A stretch of 51,153 bases of DNA, taken from the NCBI GenBank assembly GCA_016789605.1, contig JAEUQO010000366.1:1-51153 (forward strand), in the 5' to 3' direction. The notes beneath the pieces are model-generated. The model did not search any database. It was not told the DNA's origin and saw only the letters and a program-made list of their open reading frames with translations. Source of the stretch: Acidobacteriota bacterium. Its GTDB lineage: Bacteria; Acidobacteriota; Blastocatellia; RBC074. Made by a program: the position numbers and the translations under genes. This document shows positions 24,415 to 33,121 of the stretch, one piece after another. Position 1 is the first letter of the stretch; each line of letters begins with the position of its first letter.

Positions 24415-25587
24415 ATGACAAACGAGGCGAAACAGAATGGGCTTGGCAATACCGACAGAGCGCGCCCTCCCTGGATGATTTGGGGCGGGCTGCTTTTGTT
24501 CTGGTTGGCGTTGGGTGTGTTTTCTGCCGGTACGCCATTCATTGAGTTGCCTCGGCTGAGTCGTAGCGTTCCACCGTCGGGCGGGTTAAGCCCTGCGCAG
24601 CGCATCTTTCTGTTACAACTTGCCAGTTGGCTGCTTTGGGCGGCGTTTACGCCGGTAGTGTTGTGGTTGCGCAACCACTGGCCGTTGGAACGCGGCAGGT
24701 TGATGCGCGCCGCACCTGTGCATTTGCTGGCCGCGATGTTGATGTGCGTGACTCATTCTGTGCTGGCCTTGCCGTTAGACGGGCTGTTGTTACGGGCTGA
24801 CCTCTCCTCGATCTCCGGGCAATGGCGCGGTTTGCTGCTGTATTGGTGTGTGCGCGATTTACCGTTTTGCGCACTGTTTTATGCCTTCATTTTTGGAGTC
24901 GGCAGCGCCTTGAATTATTACCAGCAATTTCGTGAGCGCGAATTGCGTGCCTCGCAGCTAGAGGCGCAACTGGCGCAGGCACAGTTGCAGATGCTGAAGA
25001 TGCAATTACACCCGCATTTCCTTTTCAACACGCTGAACGGTATCACCGGTTTGGTGCGCGATCATGACAACGCGGCGGCGGTGCAGATGCTGGTTGGGCT
25101 GAGCGAATTGTTACGCCAGACACTAGACAATGCCGGGAAGCAGGAGGTGCGTTTGCGTGAAGAACTGCAATGGTTGGAGCTGTATTTGAAATTGCAACAA
25201 ATGCGATTTTCCGATCGGTTGCGGTTTAGCCTTACGGCTGCGCCGCCTACGCTGGAGGCGTTGGTTCCCAATTTGATTTTGCAGCCGTTGGTGGAAAACG
25301 CGATACGACACGGGCTGGCCAATCGCGCAGCGTCAGGCTCGCTTTCATTGACCGCGCAAACCACCGGTGGACGATTGGAATTGCGCGTGTGTGACGACGG
25401 GGTTGGTTTGCCGACAGGCTGGCAATTGGACACGCATCAGGGAGTGGGGCTGGCCAACACGACAGCGCGGTTGCGGCAACATTTCGGCGCAGACTTCAGG
25501 CTGGAAGTACGCCGCCGCGAAACGGGCGGGGTAGAAGCGCTGATTTCCCTGCCGCTGAAATTGACAGGCACTGACGAACAATGGTGA
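24415..25587 (+). CDS. LytS/YpdA-type sensor histidine kinase
   Basis: About 390 residues from the ATG at 24415; upstream in-frame starts would add unconserved-looking sequence. Four predicted transmembrane helices fill residues 20-170. A coiled linker (about 170-195) leads to the His_kinase domain with LHPHFLFNTLN (phospho-acceptor His201), and a HATPase_c domain with VENAIRHG and CDDGVGLPTG. This is the class that partners LytTR regulators. The stop codon overlaps the start region of the LytTR gene (ATGGTGATG), so the two are translationally coupled. There is no large periplasmic sensor domain, so the signal is probably felt in or near the membrane. Confidence 0.85.
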   Translation: MTNEAKQNGLGNTDRARPPWMIWGGLLLFWLALGVFSAGTPFIELPRLSRSVPPSGGLSPAQRIFLLQLASWLLWAAFTPVVLWLRNHWPLERGRLMRAAPVHLLAAMLMCVTHSVLALPLDGLLLRADLSSISGQWRGLLLYWCVRDLPFCALFYAFIFGVGSALNYYQQFRERELRASQLEAQLAQAQLQMLKMQLHPHFLFNTLNGITGLVRDHDNAAAVQMLVGLSELLRQTLDNAGKQEVRLREELQWLELYLKLQQMRFSDRLRFSLTAAPPTLEALVPNLILQPLVENAIRHGLANRAASGSLSLTAQTTGGRLELRVCDDGVGLPTGWQLDTHQGVGLANTTARLRQHFGADFRLEVRRRETGGVEALISLPLKLTGTDEQW

Positions 25588-26381
25588 TGAGCAAAAAGAT
25601 CAAGGCGATAGTTGTGGATGACGAACCGCTTGCGCGGCGCAACCTGCGCGCTTTGCTCAAAGCCGACGCCGACATCGAATTGGTCAGGGAATGCGGCAAT
25701 GGCAAAGAGGCTGTCACGCAGATTCGTGCGCTTGCGCCGGAACTGGTTTTTCTGGATGTGCAGATGCCTGAGATGGATGGTTTTGCCGTGCTCGACGCCC
25801 TTGGCGGATGCCCGTTGCCCGTCATTATTTTTGTCACCGCCTATGACCAATACGCGCTGAAGGCATTTGAGGTGAGCGCGCTTGATTATTTGCTAAAGCC
25901 GTTTAGCGATGAGCGTTTTCACAAGGCGTTGCAACAAGCCAAACAGCAGATCGCGCAACAGGATGCGAGCGATTTTGGCAAGCAAATGCTGGCGCTGCTC
26001 GGCGCCCGCAATTTGCCAGCGGATACGCCGCGTTACCTGACGCGCCTGATGGTCAAAACAGGTGGCCGGGTCTTGTTCCTAAAGACAGCAGAGATTGATT
26101 GGATTGAAGCCTATGACAATTACGTCAGGCTGCACACCGGTGGCAAGGCGCATCTGTTGCGTCAGACAATGAACGAACTGGCGGCGACGCTTTCGCCGGA
26201 ACAATTTGCGCGCATACATCGGTCGGCCATCGTCAATCTGGATCGTGTCAAAGAGCTGCAACCGCTATTCAATGGCGAAGCCGTGCTTCTTTTACAGGAC
26301 GGCACAAAGCTGAAACTAAGCCGCAGTCGTCGCGAAAACCTGGAAAAACAACTCAGCCTGAATCAGTACCGCGACCGCTAG
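25581..26381 (+). CDS. LytTR-family response regulator
   Basis: A 266-residue protein (ATG 25581; ATG 25587 also possible). The receiver domain has VVDDEP, phospho-acceptor Asp59 in LVFLDVQMPEMDG and a Lys in YLLKPF. The C-terminal LytTR DNA-binding domain (about residues 155-262) shows IDWIEAYDNYVRLH, RIHRSAIVNL and the ending LKLSRSRREN. LytTR proteins bind paired direct repeats about two helical turns apart, which resembles the GTTAGTA pairs at 19186 and 19709; this link is inference. It is followed 28 bp later by the esterase gene, so it is probably in one operon with it. Confidence 0.92.
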   Translation: MVMSKKIKAIVVDDEPLARRNLRALLKADADIELVRECGNGKEAVTQIRALAPELVFLDVQMPEMDGFAVLDALGGCPLPVIIFVTAYDQYALKAFEVSALDYLLKPFSDERFHKALQQAKQQIAQQDASDFGKQMLALLGARNLPADTPRYLTRLMVKTGGRVLFLKTAEIDWIEAYDNYVRLHTGGKAHLLRQTMNELAATLSPEQFARIHRSAIVNLDRVKELQPLFNGEAVLLLQDGTKLKLSRSRRENLEKQLSLNQYRDR

Positions 26382-26409
26382 GACGCGGGAATTGCACAAG
26401 GAGCGAGTA

Positions 26410-27927
26410 ATGAGCCTACGAAAATTTGTTTGGCAGGCATTGGTGTGTCTGCTTGCCTGCGCGATGCAATCCGCACCGACACCGGCACAACAACCTCCAT
26501 CATTGCTTGCGGATGAAGGCAGGGTGGTCACGACTTCGCGTGGCAGCCGTGTGCAGGCCTTGCGCATCGCGTCGGCGATTTTGAAAGAAACGCGCCCGAT
26601 CAACATTGTGTTGCCGTCGTCGTATGCACACAGCGCGCCCAGCCATCGTTATCCGGTGACGATCATTCTCGATGGCGAAGCCAGCGTACCGCCTATTGCC
26701 GCCGTGAGTGATGAACTTAGCCGCAACGGACAAATACCAGAATCCATCATCGTTGCCATTCCCAATCTTGATCCGCTGCGCGGTCGTTTGCGCGATTTGA
26801 CACCGCCGGGGTTGTCGGTGAGCGGCAGCAGCTTAAACGAAGGCGGCGACCGCTTTCTGGATTTCATCGAACAGGAATTGTTGCCGAGCGTTGAACGGCA
26901 ATTTCGTGGCGGCGCGCCGCGCATTTTCATCGGGCATTCTTCCGGCGGCATTTTGGCGACGTATGTCGCCGCGACCCGCTCGACGTATCGCGCTGTGGTT
27001 TGTATTGACGCGCCGATACATCTGGGCGAAAACTGGCTGGCCAGGAAATTGACAGAGAGAGCCAGGTCACCGTTGATACCGTTGCGCTACGTTTCGCTGG
27101 AAGCGCGTTTTGGCTGGCCAGAGGACGCCTGGAAAACCTTGGCCGCGACAGTGCCCTCGTCATGGCAACTGTATCGGGAACAGTTCTGGCCGAAAGAATC
27201 GCACGAATCCATTGGCTTGATCGGGATGTACATTGGATTGCGCGAAGCGTTCAGCGACTATGCGATGATGGCCGCACCCGTTTCACCGACTACCAGCATT
27301 TTGCCGTATTACGCCAAAGTCAGCGCGTCGCTTGGCGTAAACGTGCTGCCGCCACGAAAGCTGCTGCTAAATGTGATTGAAGATTTGCTGATGGAAGGGC
27401 GTGGTGCAGGGGCGCGCGACGCTTACAACACGCTTGTCACCGGTTACGGCGCGCCTGCCAATAGTGCGGCATTGCTGGCGCAAATAACCGATGTCGAACG
27501 TCGCCCGCCGCCGACTGAAACTGTGGAAGGATTGCTGGCCACCCCCTTTCCCACGCCAGCAGAGGCGCGCGCGTTTCTTGGTGAATGGGTTGGCGATTTG
27601 TGGATGAATGCAGACGAACCGCGCACCGGAAAGTTGACGCTGCGCATTCAAGTTCTCGCTGGCCGTGTGGTCGCCGAAGTGGAAGATGCGCCGCTGCCCA
27701 TGCCGTACCGAATACGAAAAGTCGAATACTTGCGCATCACGCCTGATGGGCTGACTTATGGGTACATGAACGGTATGCGTCCGCGTGGAGTATTGCTGTT
27801 TGAAGGCAAACTCACAGGTGACACGCTGTCCGGCAAAATGCGTTTTGGCGGTGTAAATTTCAGAATGCCAAATGGCGAGCTTCCGCTGTCGCCATCCTTT
27901 TCTTTCAAACGAAAGGTCAAGCCCTGA
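26410..27927 (+). CDS. Secreted alpha/beta-hydrolase of the esterase D/IroE type with C-terminal beta domain
   Basis: About 505 residues. ATG 26410 has AAGGAG six bases upstream. It has a signal peptide (LLACAM; possible lipobox but not ideal). The hydrolase domain (about residues 35-300) resembles putative esterases of the Fes/IroE/esterase D group, with the nucleophile Ser177 in GHSSGG. The C-terminal region (about 386-505) looks like a small beta-rich, lipocalin-like domain seen in some Acidobacteria hydrolases. Family members cleave siderophore esters, feruloyl or sugar esters. Next to TonB receptors, hydrolysis of an imported or extracellular ester is a reasonable inference; the substrate is unknown. 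Confidence 0.8.
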   Translation: MSLRKFVWQALVCLLACAMQSAPTPAQQPPSLLADEGRVVTTSRGSRVQALRIASAILKETRPINIVLPSSYAHSAPSHRYPVTIILDGEASVPPIAAVSDELSRNGQIPESIIVAIPNLDPLRGRLRDLTPPGLSVSGSSLNEGGDRFLDFIEQELLPSVERQFRGGAPRIFIGHSSGGILATYVAATRSTYRAVVCIDAPIHLGENWLARKLTERARSPLIPLRYVSLEARFGWPEDAWKTLAATVPSSWQLYREQFWPKESHESIGLIGMYIGLREAFSDYAMMAAPVSPTTSILPYYAKVSASLGVNVLPPRKLLLNVIEDLLMEGRGAGARDAYNTLVTGYGAPANSAALLAQITDVERRPPPTETVEGLLATPFPTPAEARAFLGEWVGDLWMNADEPRTGKLTLRIQVLAGRVVAEVEDAPLPMPYRIRKVEYLRITPDGLTYGYMNGMRPRGVLLFEGKLTGDTLSGKMRFGGVNFRMPNGELPLSPSFSFKRKVKP

Positions 27928-28023
27928 CCATTCCGCTGTTACGGTTCGTTTTTGGGAAGCTGTAATCCCGCAACCGAACACCTGGAGCGCACGCATCCAG
28001 GCCTGAGCAAAGCAATTTCAACA

Positions 28024-28131
28024 GTTAGCGGAGCCTCCTTGCTGGCACGCGGATTGAGACTTGACAGCCTGATCGGCTATCTCAATCGCGCGGCGTTAGC
28101 GGAGCCTCCTTGCTGGCACGCGGATTGAGAC
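28024..28131 (+). CRISPR. CRISPR-like mini-array: two identical 37-nt repeats and one 34-nt spacer
   Basis: Identical 37-nt copies lie at 28024-28060 and 28095-28131; each begins GTTAGCGGAGCC and ends GGATTGAGAC. The end is like the ATTGAAAC end of many CRISPR repeats, and the repeat can pair weakly inside (GCG..GCC with GGC..CGC). The 34-nt spacer is of normal size. Against a real array: only two copies, no cas genes in the window, and the spacer contains TCTCAATC, the exact complement of GATTGAGA at the repeat end, plus an inner AGCC/GGCT pair, so repeat and spacer form one stem-loop. It may instead be a duplicated structured element. Confidence 0.5.
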
Positions 28132-28201
28132 GTTCGCTTCGATCTTCGCAGGTTTACGACTGAACCCTGCTTACTCACAAGGCAAGCGCCGGGATGTCTT
28201 A

Positions 28202-28235
28202 TAGACACCAGCAGGAGGCAGACACCAGCAGGAGG
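28202..28235 (+). repeat. 17-bp tandem duplication carrying two Shine-Dalgarno sites
   Basis: AGACACCAGCAGGAGGC occurs twice back to back. Each copy has AGGAGG; the second is spaced 6-7 bp from the ATG at 28241. The duplicate is exact, so it is recent or maintained. Confidence 0.85.
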
Positions 28236-28240
28236 CTCTG

Positions 28241-30613
28241 ATGAATCAACTTTGGCAGGATTTGCGTTATGCCACGCGCGTGCTGTTGAAGCAGCCGGGC
28301 TTTACCTTCATCGCTGTGCTCACGCTGGCGCTGGGAATCGGTGTTAATACGGCAATTTTCAGCGTCGTGTATGGCGTCTTGTTGAAACCGTTGCCGTATC
28401 GCGACGCCGAACGCATCGTCGTGGCGAGTGTTTCTCCGCCAGATTTTCGCGACTTGAAACAGGCCAGCCAAAGTTTTGACTGGGCAGGGTTGTGGGCGTC
28501 GAATTTGTATAACGTCACACTGGGCGGAGAAACCACACAGGTGCGCGGCGCGATTGTGACGCCAGAATTGTTGCCGCAAATGACGCAACCGGTTCTGGGG
28601 CGGTTCTGGCGCGCCGACGAAGACACTCAGCCGCTGGCCGTCATTAGCTACGATTTCTGGCAAACACAATTTGGCGGCGCCACCGACGTGATTGGCAAAA
28701 CGATCCGCCTTTATGGCGAACCGCACACGATCGTTGGCGTCACACCGGCAGAATTTCAGTATCCCAGCCGCGACTTCAAACTTTGGAATACGTTTGGCGC
28801 GGCGATGGCCGAAACGCCCGCGCAAATGGAAAACCGGCAGTTTCGTATCTTTCGCGCAGTGGCCCACCTAAAACCGGGCGTCAGCCTGGCGCAGATGCAA
28901 GCCGAGGTCGAACTCATCTCGCAACGGTTGCAGCAACAATATCCCGATACCAATTCCGGCGTGAAAATTACGTTTGCCCCGCTGTATGAACGCATCGTTG
29001 GCGACGTTAGCCGCGCGCTGTGGGTGCTGTTGGCGACCGTCGGGTTTGTGTTGTTGATTGCCTGTGCCAACGTCGCCAATCTGATGCTGGCGCGTATGGC
29101 TGTGCGCGAGCGCGAACTGGCGATTCGTGTGGCGCTGGGCGCTGGACGCGCGCGGTTGTTGCGTCAGTTGCTGACAGAAAGTCTGGTGCTGGCGTTGGTC
29201 GGCGGCGCGGCGGGATTGCTGCTGGCCATTTGGGGCCTGGATGCGCTGGTTGCATTCAACCCCGAAGACATTCCGCGCTTGTCAGAAATACGCTTGAGCG
29301 CTCCGGTGTTGTTGTTTGCGCTGGGAGCCGTGTTGTTGACGGCGTTGTTGTGCGGATTGATTCCGGCGTGGCAGGTGGCGCGTGGGAACCCCAACCACAT
29401 GCTGCGCGGCGGTCATAGCGCAGCCGATGGCAGTCGCGGAAATCGGTTGCGCGGAGCTTTGGTCGTGGCCGAAATCGCGCTTTCGCTGGTGGTGTTGGTG
29501 GGCGCGGGCTTATTGCTGAAAAGCTTTCACCGTTTGCTGAATGTCGAACCCGGATTCAAAGCCGAACAATTGTTGACCGCCAGTCTTTCGCTGGTCGAAA
29601 TGAAAGAGGGCGCACAACGAACGTCGTTGGTGAACGATGCGTTGGCGCGCATTGCCAACCTGCCAGGCGTGATTGCCGTCAGTGGAGGCAGCGCCTTGCC
29701 GCCGGTCAATGCGCAACGCGCAACACGCTTTAGCGTCGAAGGTTTGCCGGCCAAAGACGGCGCGCCGCGTTCGGCGTATTTCATTGCTGTCAGCCCGGAT
29801 TACTTTCGCGCCTTGGGCACACCCTTGCGCGCGGGACGCGAGTTTACAGCTCGCGATGCTGCCAATGCGGCCAAAACCGTCATCGTGAATCAGACGCTGG
29901 CGCGTACGTTGTTTCCCACTGAAAGCCCCTTGGGCAAACGGCTGCAAATCATCAACTCAGAAGAATCGAATGAATGGCGTGAAATCGTCGGTGTCGTGGC
30001 TGATGTGCGCTATTCCGGCCTGGATGATCCGGGCGAGGCGGCAATCTATACGCCGTTTGCGCAAACGCCGTTTTTTTGGAGCAACCTGATGATTCGCACG
30101 ACGGTTCCGCCGCAAACGCTGGTGCAAAGCGTGCGGCAGGCCGTCACGGTTGCGCATCCGGGGTTGGAAGTCACGAGCTTCCGAACGATGGAACAATTGC
30201 TGTCAGAATCTGTCGCGCAGCCGCGCTTTTATTCTCTCTTGTTGGGGGCGTTTGCGGTGTTGGCGTTGATTTTGGCGGCCATCGGCATTTACGGCGTGCT
30301 CGCGTATACCGTGACACAACGAACGCGCGAAATCGGTGTGCGGCTGGCGTTGGGCGCAAGCCGGAGCAGTGTCTTGCGTCTGGTTTTGCGTCAGGGACTG
30401 ATGCTGGGGCTGAGCGGTACCGTATTGGGAATGGCGGGTGCCTGGGCGTTGACACGCTTGTTAAAGACGTTGCTTTTTGAAGTCAGCGCGACAGACCCCG
30501 CAACGTTTGTCGGCCTGGCATCAGCGTTGTTGCTGGTGGCGTTGGCTGCCTGTTGGATCCCGGCACGTCGCGCGACCAAAGTAGACCCATTGATCGCTTT
30601 GCGCAGCGAATGA
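28241..30613 (+). CDS. ADOP-family ABC transporter permease, copy 1
   Basis: A 790-residue protein of the acidobacterial duplicated orphan permease type, i.e. two fused MacB_PCD/FtsX halves. It starts [16 protein letters not shown] followed by a first transmembrane helix ([11 protein letters not shown]); a periplasmic MacB-like core domain follows (residues about 45-230), then three helices with the FtsX motif; the second half (about 420-790) repeats this plan, ending [16 protein letters not shown]. No ATPase domain is present and none is encoded nearby, as usual for this family. Such permeases may export peptides or lipoproteins or act in mechanotransmission; the substrate is unknown. First of three tandem copies in one likely operon. 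Confidence 0.92.
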   Translation: MNQLWQDLRYATRVLLKQPGFTFIAVLTLALGIGVNTAIFSVVYGVLLKPLPYRDAERIVVASVSPPDFRDLKQASQSFDWAGLWASNLYNVTLGGETTQVRGAIVTPELLPQMTQPVLGRFWRADEDTQPLAVISYDFWQTQFGGATDVIGKTIRLYGEPHTIVGVTPAEFQYPSRDFKLWNTFGAAMAETPAQMENRQFRIFRAVAHLKPGVSLAQMQAEVELISQRLQQQYPDTNSGVKITFAPLYERIVGDVSRALWVLLATVGFVLLIACANVANLMLARMAVRERELAIRVALGAGRARLLRQLLTESLVLALVGGAAGLLLAIWGLDALVAFNPEDIPRLSEIRLSAPVLLFALGAVLLTALLCGLIPAWQVARGNPNHMLRGGHSAADGSRGNRLRGALVVAEIALSLVVLVGAGLLLKSFHRLLNVEPGFKAEQLLTASLSLVEMKEGAQRTSLVNDALARIANLPGVIAVSGGSALPPVNAQRATRFSVEGLPAKDGAPRSAYFIAVSPDYFRALGTPLRAGREFTARDAANAAKTVIVNQTLARTLFPTESPLGKRLQIINSEESNEWREIVGVVADVRYSGLDDPGEAAIYTPFAQTPFFWSNLMIRTTVPPQTLVQSVRQAVTVAHPGLEVTSFRTMEQLLSESVAQPRFYSLLLGAFAVLALILAAIGIYGVLAYTVTQRTREIGVRLALGASRSSVLRLVLRQGLMLGLSGTVLGMAGAWALTRLLKTLLFEVSATDPATFVGLASALLLVALAACWIPARRATKVDPLIALRSE

Positions 30614-30637
30614 GTTGTGCCGCAGAGGAGAAACTAT

Positions 30638-33097
30638 ATGCAAACACTCTGGCAAGATGTGCGGTATGGCGCTCGAATGTTTATCAAACAGCCGGGCTTT
30701 ACCTTGTTGGTGGTGCTCACCTTGGCGCTGGGCATCGGCGCGAACACGCTGATTTTCAGCGTCGTCAACGGCGTATTGTTGCGTCCGCTGTCTTATCAGG
30801 AACCTGCGCAAATCATGACGCTGTTGCAACAAGGTCGCGGCCCCGTTTCGCCTGCGAACTTTCTTGACCTGCGCGCCAACAGCCAAAGCTTCAGCGCAAT
30901 GGCTGCCGCAGAAGCCTGGGGCGGCACGTTATTGCATCACGATCGCCCTGAAGTCGTTGCGGGGTTGCGCATGGGAGATGGGCTTTTCCCCTTGCTGGGG
31001 GAAGCGCCGCTTTTGGGCCGCACGCTCGCTGCCGACGATTACCAACCGGGCAAAGATCACGTGCTGGTGTTGAGCCATAAACTTTGGCAGCGTTCGTTTG
31101 GCGGCGATCCGTCCATTGTCGGACGACAGCTTCAACTCAGCGGAGAAAGCTATACCGTCGTGGGCGTGATGCAACCGCAATTTCAGTTCCCGCCATTTTG
31201 GTCAACGCGGGCAGAAATGTGGGCGCCGCTTGATTTGCGCGCACGCGCCACCAGCCGTCAGGGCAATTCGCTGCGCGTGTTTGGACGGCTCAAACCGGGC
31301 GTGACGCAGGAACAAGCGCAAACCGAAATCGAAACCATCAACAAACAACTAACGCTGGCGTATCCCGAAGCAAACACAGGACTGAACATTCGCGTCGAGC
31401 CGCTGAATGAAAAAGTCGTCGGCAACGTGCGTCCGGCGCTGCTGGCATTGGCCGTCGCGGTCGGGTTTGTCTTGCTGATTGCCTGTGCCAATGTCACGTG
31501 CCTGATGCTGGCGCGCACGACCGCGCGTCAAAAAGAAGCGGCTGTGCGTCTGGCTTTGGGAGCCAGCCGTTGGCTGATTTTCCGGCAACTGTTGATCGAA
31601 AGCCTGCTGTATTCGTTGTGCGGGGCGCTCATCGGAACCGTGCTGGCAGTGTGGGGCGTTGATTGGCTGACGACGTTGCTGGCAGGAAATAGCACCAGTT
31701 ATACCGTGCGCTTTCCGCGCTTGAGCGAAGTGAACGTGGATGGCGCAGCGTTGCTCTTTACCCTGACGGTTTCAGTATTGACGAGTTTGCTGGCTGGGCT
31801 GGCTCCCGCGCTGGTCGCATCGAAACCCGATTTGAATCAAACCCTGAAAGACAGCGGACGTGGTACGACAGGCGGACGCCGCCGTTTGCGTGAAAGTCTG
31901 GTTGTTACGGAACTCGCGCTGGCGCTGGTTTTGCTGGTCGGCGCTGGATTGCTGGTCAACAGCTTTTGGCAGTTACAAGCTGTTGAGCCGGGCTTCCATC
32001 CACGTCAGGTGTTGACGGCGACCGTGTCGCTCAGTGGTGCGCCGCAATATGTCGGAGCTGCGCGAGAAACATACTATCAGCAGTTGATGGCCCGGTTGCG
32101 TGCGTTGCCGGGTGTTGCATCCGCCAGTGCGATCAATCATTTGCCACTGGCGGGTGACGTTTGGGGAACAGCCGTAACAATCGAAGGGCAACCGCTGCCT
32201 CCGCCCGGACAAGGCATTGAAGGGATTTATCGCGTGGTGCGTCCTGCTTACTTTCAAAGCATGGGGATAAATTTGCGCGCGGGACGCGATTTCACCGACC
32301 GCGACGGCCCCGATGCGCCGGGCGCTGTCATCGTGAATGAAGCGCTGGCGAAAACCTACTGGCCCGCAGGCGATGCCGTCGGCAAACGTATCACGCTGGA
32401 TGATCCGCGCGACCAAACGCAGGCGCCGAAATGGCTGACCGTGGTTGGCGTGGTGCAGGATGTAAAACAGGAAAGCTGGACAGAAGCTGCCCGCAACGAA
32501 ATTTACCTGCCTTTTCAGCAGAGCGATGTCTTTTATGGCGGCAGCGCCAGACAATTCACTTCTATGACGTTGGTGTTGCGCACGAACGTCGCGCCGCAAA
32601 GTCTGACAACGGCGGTCAAAGACGCAGTGCAACAGGTTGACCGCAATGTTCCGCTCGCTAGCGTAGAGACAATGGAACAGGTGGTCGCCAACACGCTGTG
32701 GCAAGCGCGCTTCAATTTGCAGTTGATCGGGTTGTTTGCCGGATTGGCGCTGTTGCTGGCGTCTGTCGGATTGTATGGGGTGATGTCATATTCCGTGACG
32801 CAACGCACACACGAAATCGGCATTCGCATGGCGCTGGGAGCGCAAACGGGCGATGTGTTGAAATTGACTGTGTGGCAGGGAATGAGGCTGGCATTAATCG
32901 GCGCCGGGCTGGGGATTGCTGGCGCGGCGGCGCTCAGCCGTTTGCTCAATCGCCTGCTATTCGGTGTCAGCGCGACCGACCCGGTGACGTTTTTGGGCGT
33001 AGCGCTGTTGCTGGTGGTGGTGGCGCTTCTGGCCTGTTATTTCCCCGCGCGGCGTGCCACCAAAGTTGATCCGATGCGTGCGCTGCGCGCAGAGTGA
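30638..33097 (+). CDS. ADOP-family ABC transporter permease, copy 2
   Basis: An 819-residue permease with the same two-half MacB_PCD/FtsX layout as its neighbours: [19 protein letters not shown] start, [15 protein letters not shown] first helix, a helix cluster near residues 270-420, and the end [19 protein letters not shown] 30638 is used because AGAGGAG lies 7 bp upstream. It begins 24 bp after copy 1, so it is cotranscribed. Sequence differs widely from copy 1 in the periplasmic domains, so the copies are old paralogs and may bind different partners. Confidence 0.92.
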   Translation: MQTLWQDVRYGARMFIKQPGFTLLVVLTLALGIGANTLIFSVVNGVLLRPLSYQEPAQIMTLLQQGRGPVSPANFLDLRANSQSFSAMAAAEAWGGTLLHHDRPEVVAGLRMGDGLFPLLGEAPLLGRTLAADDYQPGKDHVLVLSHKLWQRSFGGDPSIVGRQLQLSGESYTVVGVMQPQFQFPPFWSTRAEMWAPLDLRARATSRQGNSLRVFGRLKPGVTQEQAQTEIETINKQLTLAYPEANTGLNIRVEPLNEKVVGNVRPALLALAVAVGFVLLIACANVTCLMLARTTARQKEAAVRLALGASRWLIFRQLLIESLLYSLCGALIGTVLAVWGVDWLTTLLAGNSTSYTVRFPRLSEVNVDGAALLFTLTVSVLTSLLAGLAPALVASKPDLNQTLKDSGRGTTGGRRRLRESLVVTELALALVLLVGAGLLVNSFWQLQAVEPGFHPRQVLTATVSLSGAPQYVGAARETYYQQLMARLRALPGVASASAINHLPLAGDVWGTAVTIEGQPLPPPGQGIEGIYRVVRPAYFQSMGINLRAGRDFTDRDGPDAPGAVIVNEALAKTYWPAGDAVGKRITLDDPRDQTQAPKWLTVVGVVQDVKQESWTEAARNEIYLPFQQSDVFYGGSARQFTSMTLVLRTNVAPQSLTTAVKDAVQQVDRNVPLASVETMEQVVANTLWQARFNLQLIGLFAGLALLLASVGLYGVMSYSVTQRTHEIGIRMALGAQTGDVLKLTVWQGMRLALIGAGLGIAGAAALSRLLNRLLFGVSATDPVTFLGVALLLVVVALLACYFPARRATKVDPMRALRAE

Positions 33098-33121
33098 GTT
33101 CCGCTTCAACGAGGCAACGTG

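Larger units (their letters stand above)
27928..28240. other. Intergenic region holding the repeat pair and duplicated ribosome-binding site
   Basis: About 310 bp with no gene. It contains a small hairpin (27981-28001), the 37-nt repeat pair (28024-28131) and a 17-bp tandem duplication (28202-28235) directly before the first ADOP gene. No clear -35/-10 pair was found. Confidence 0.5.

Noticed and set aside
24234..24545. A 103-codon frame (TTG start) between TonB receptor and LytS-type kinase
   Set aside because: The composition looks fairly protein-like, but it lacks a ribosome-binding site, overlaps the kinase and ends inside its first helices. No family was recognised.
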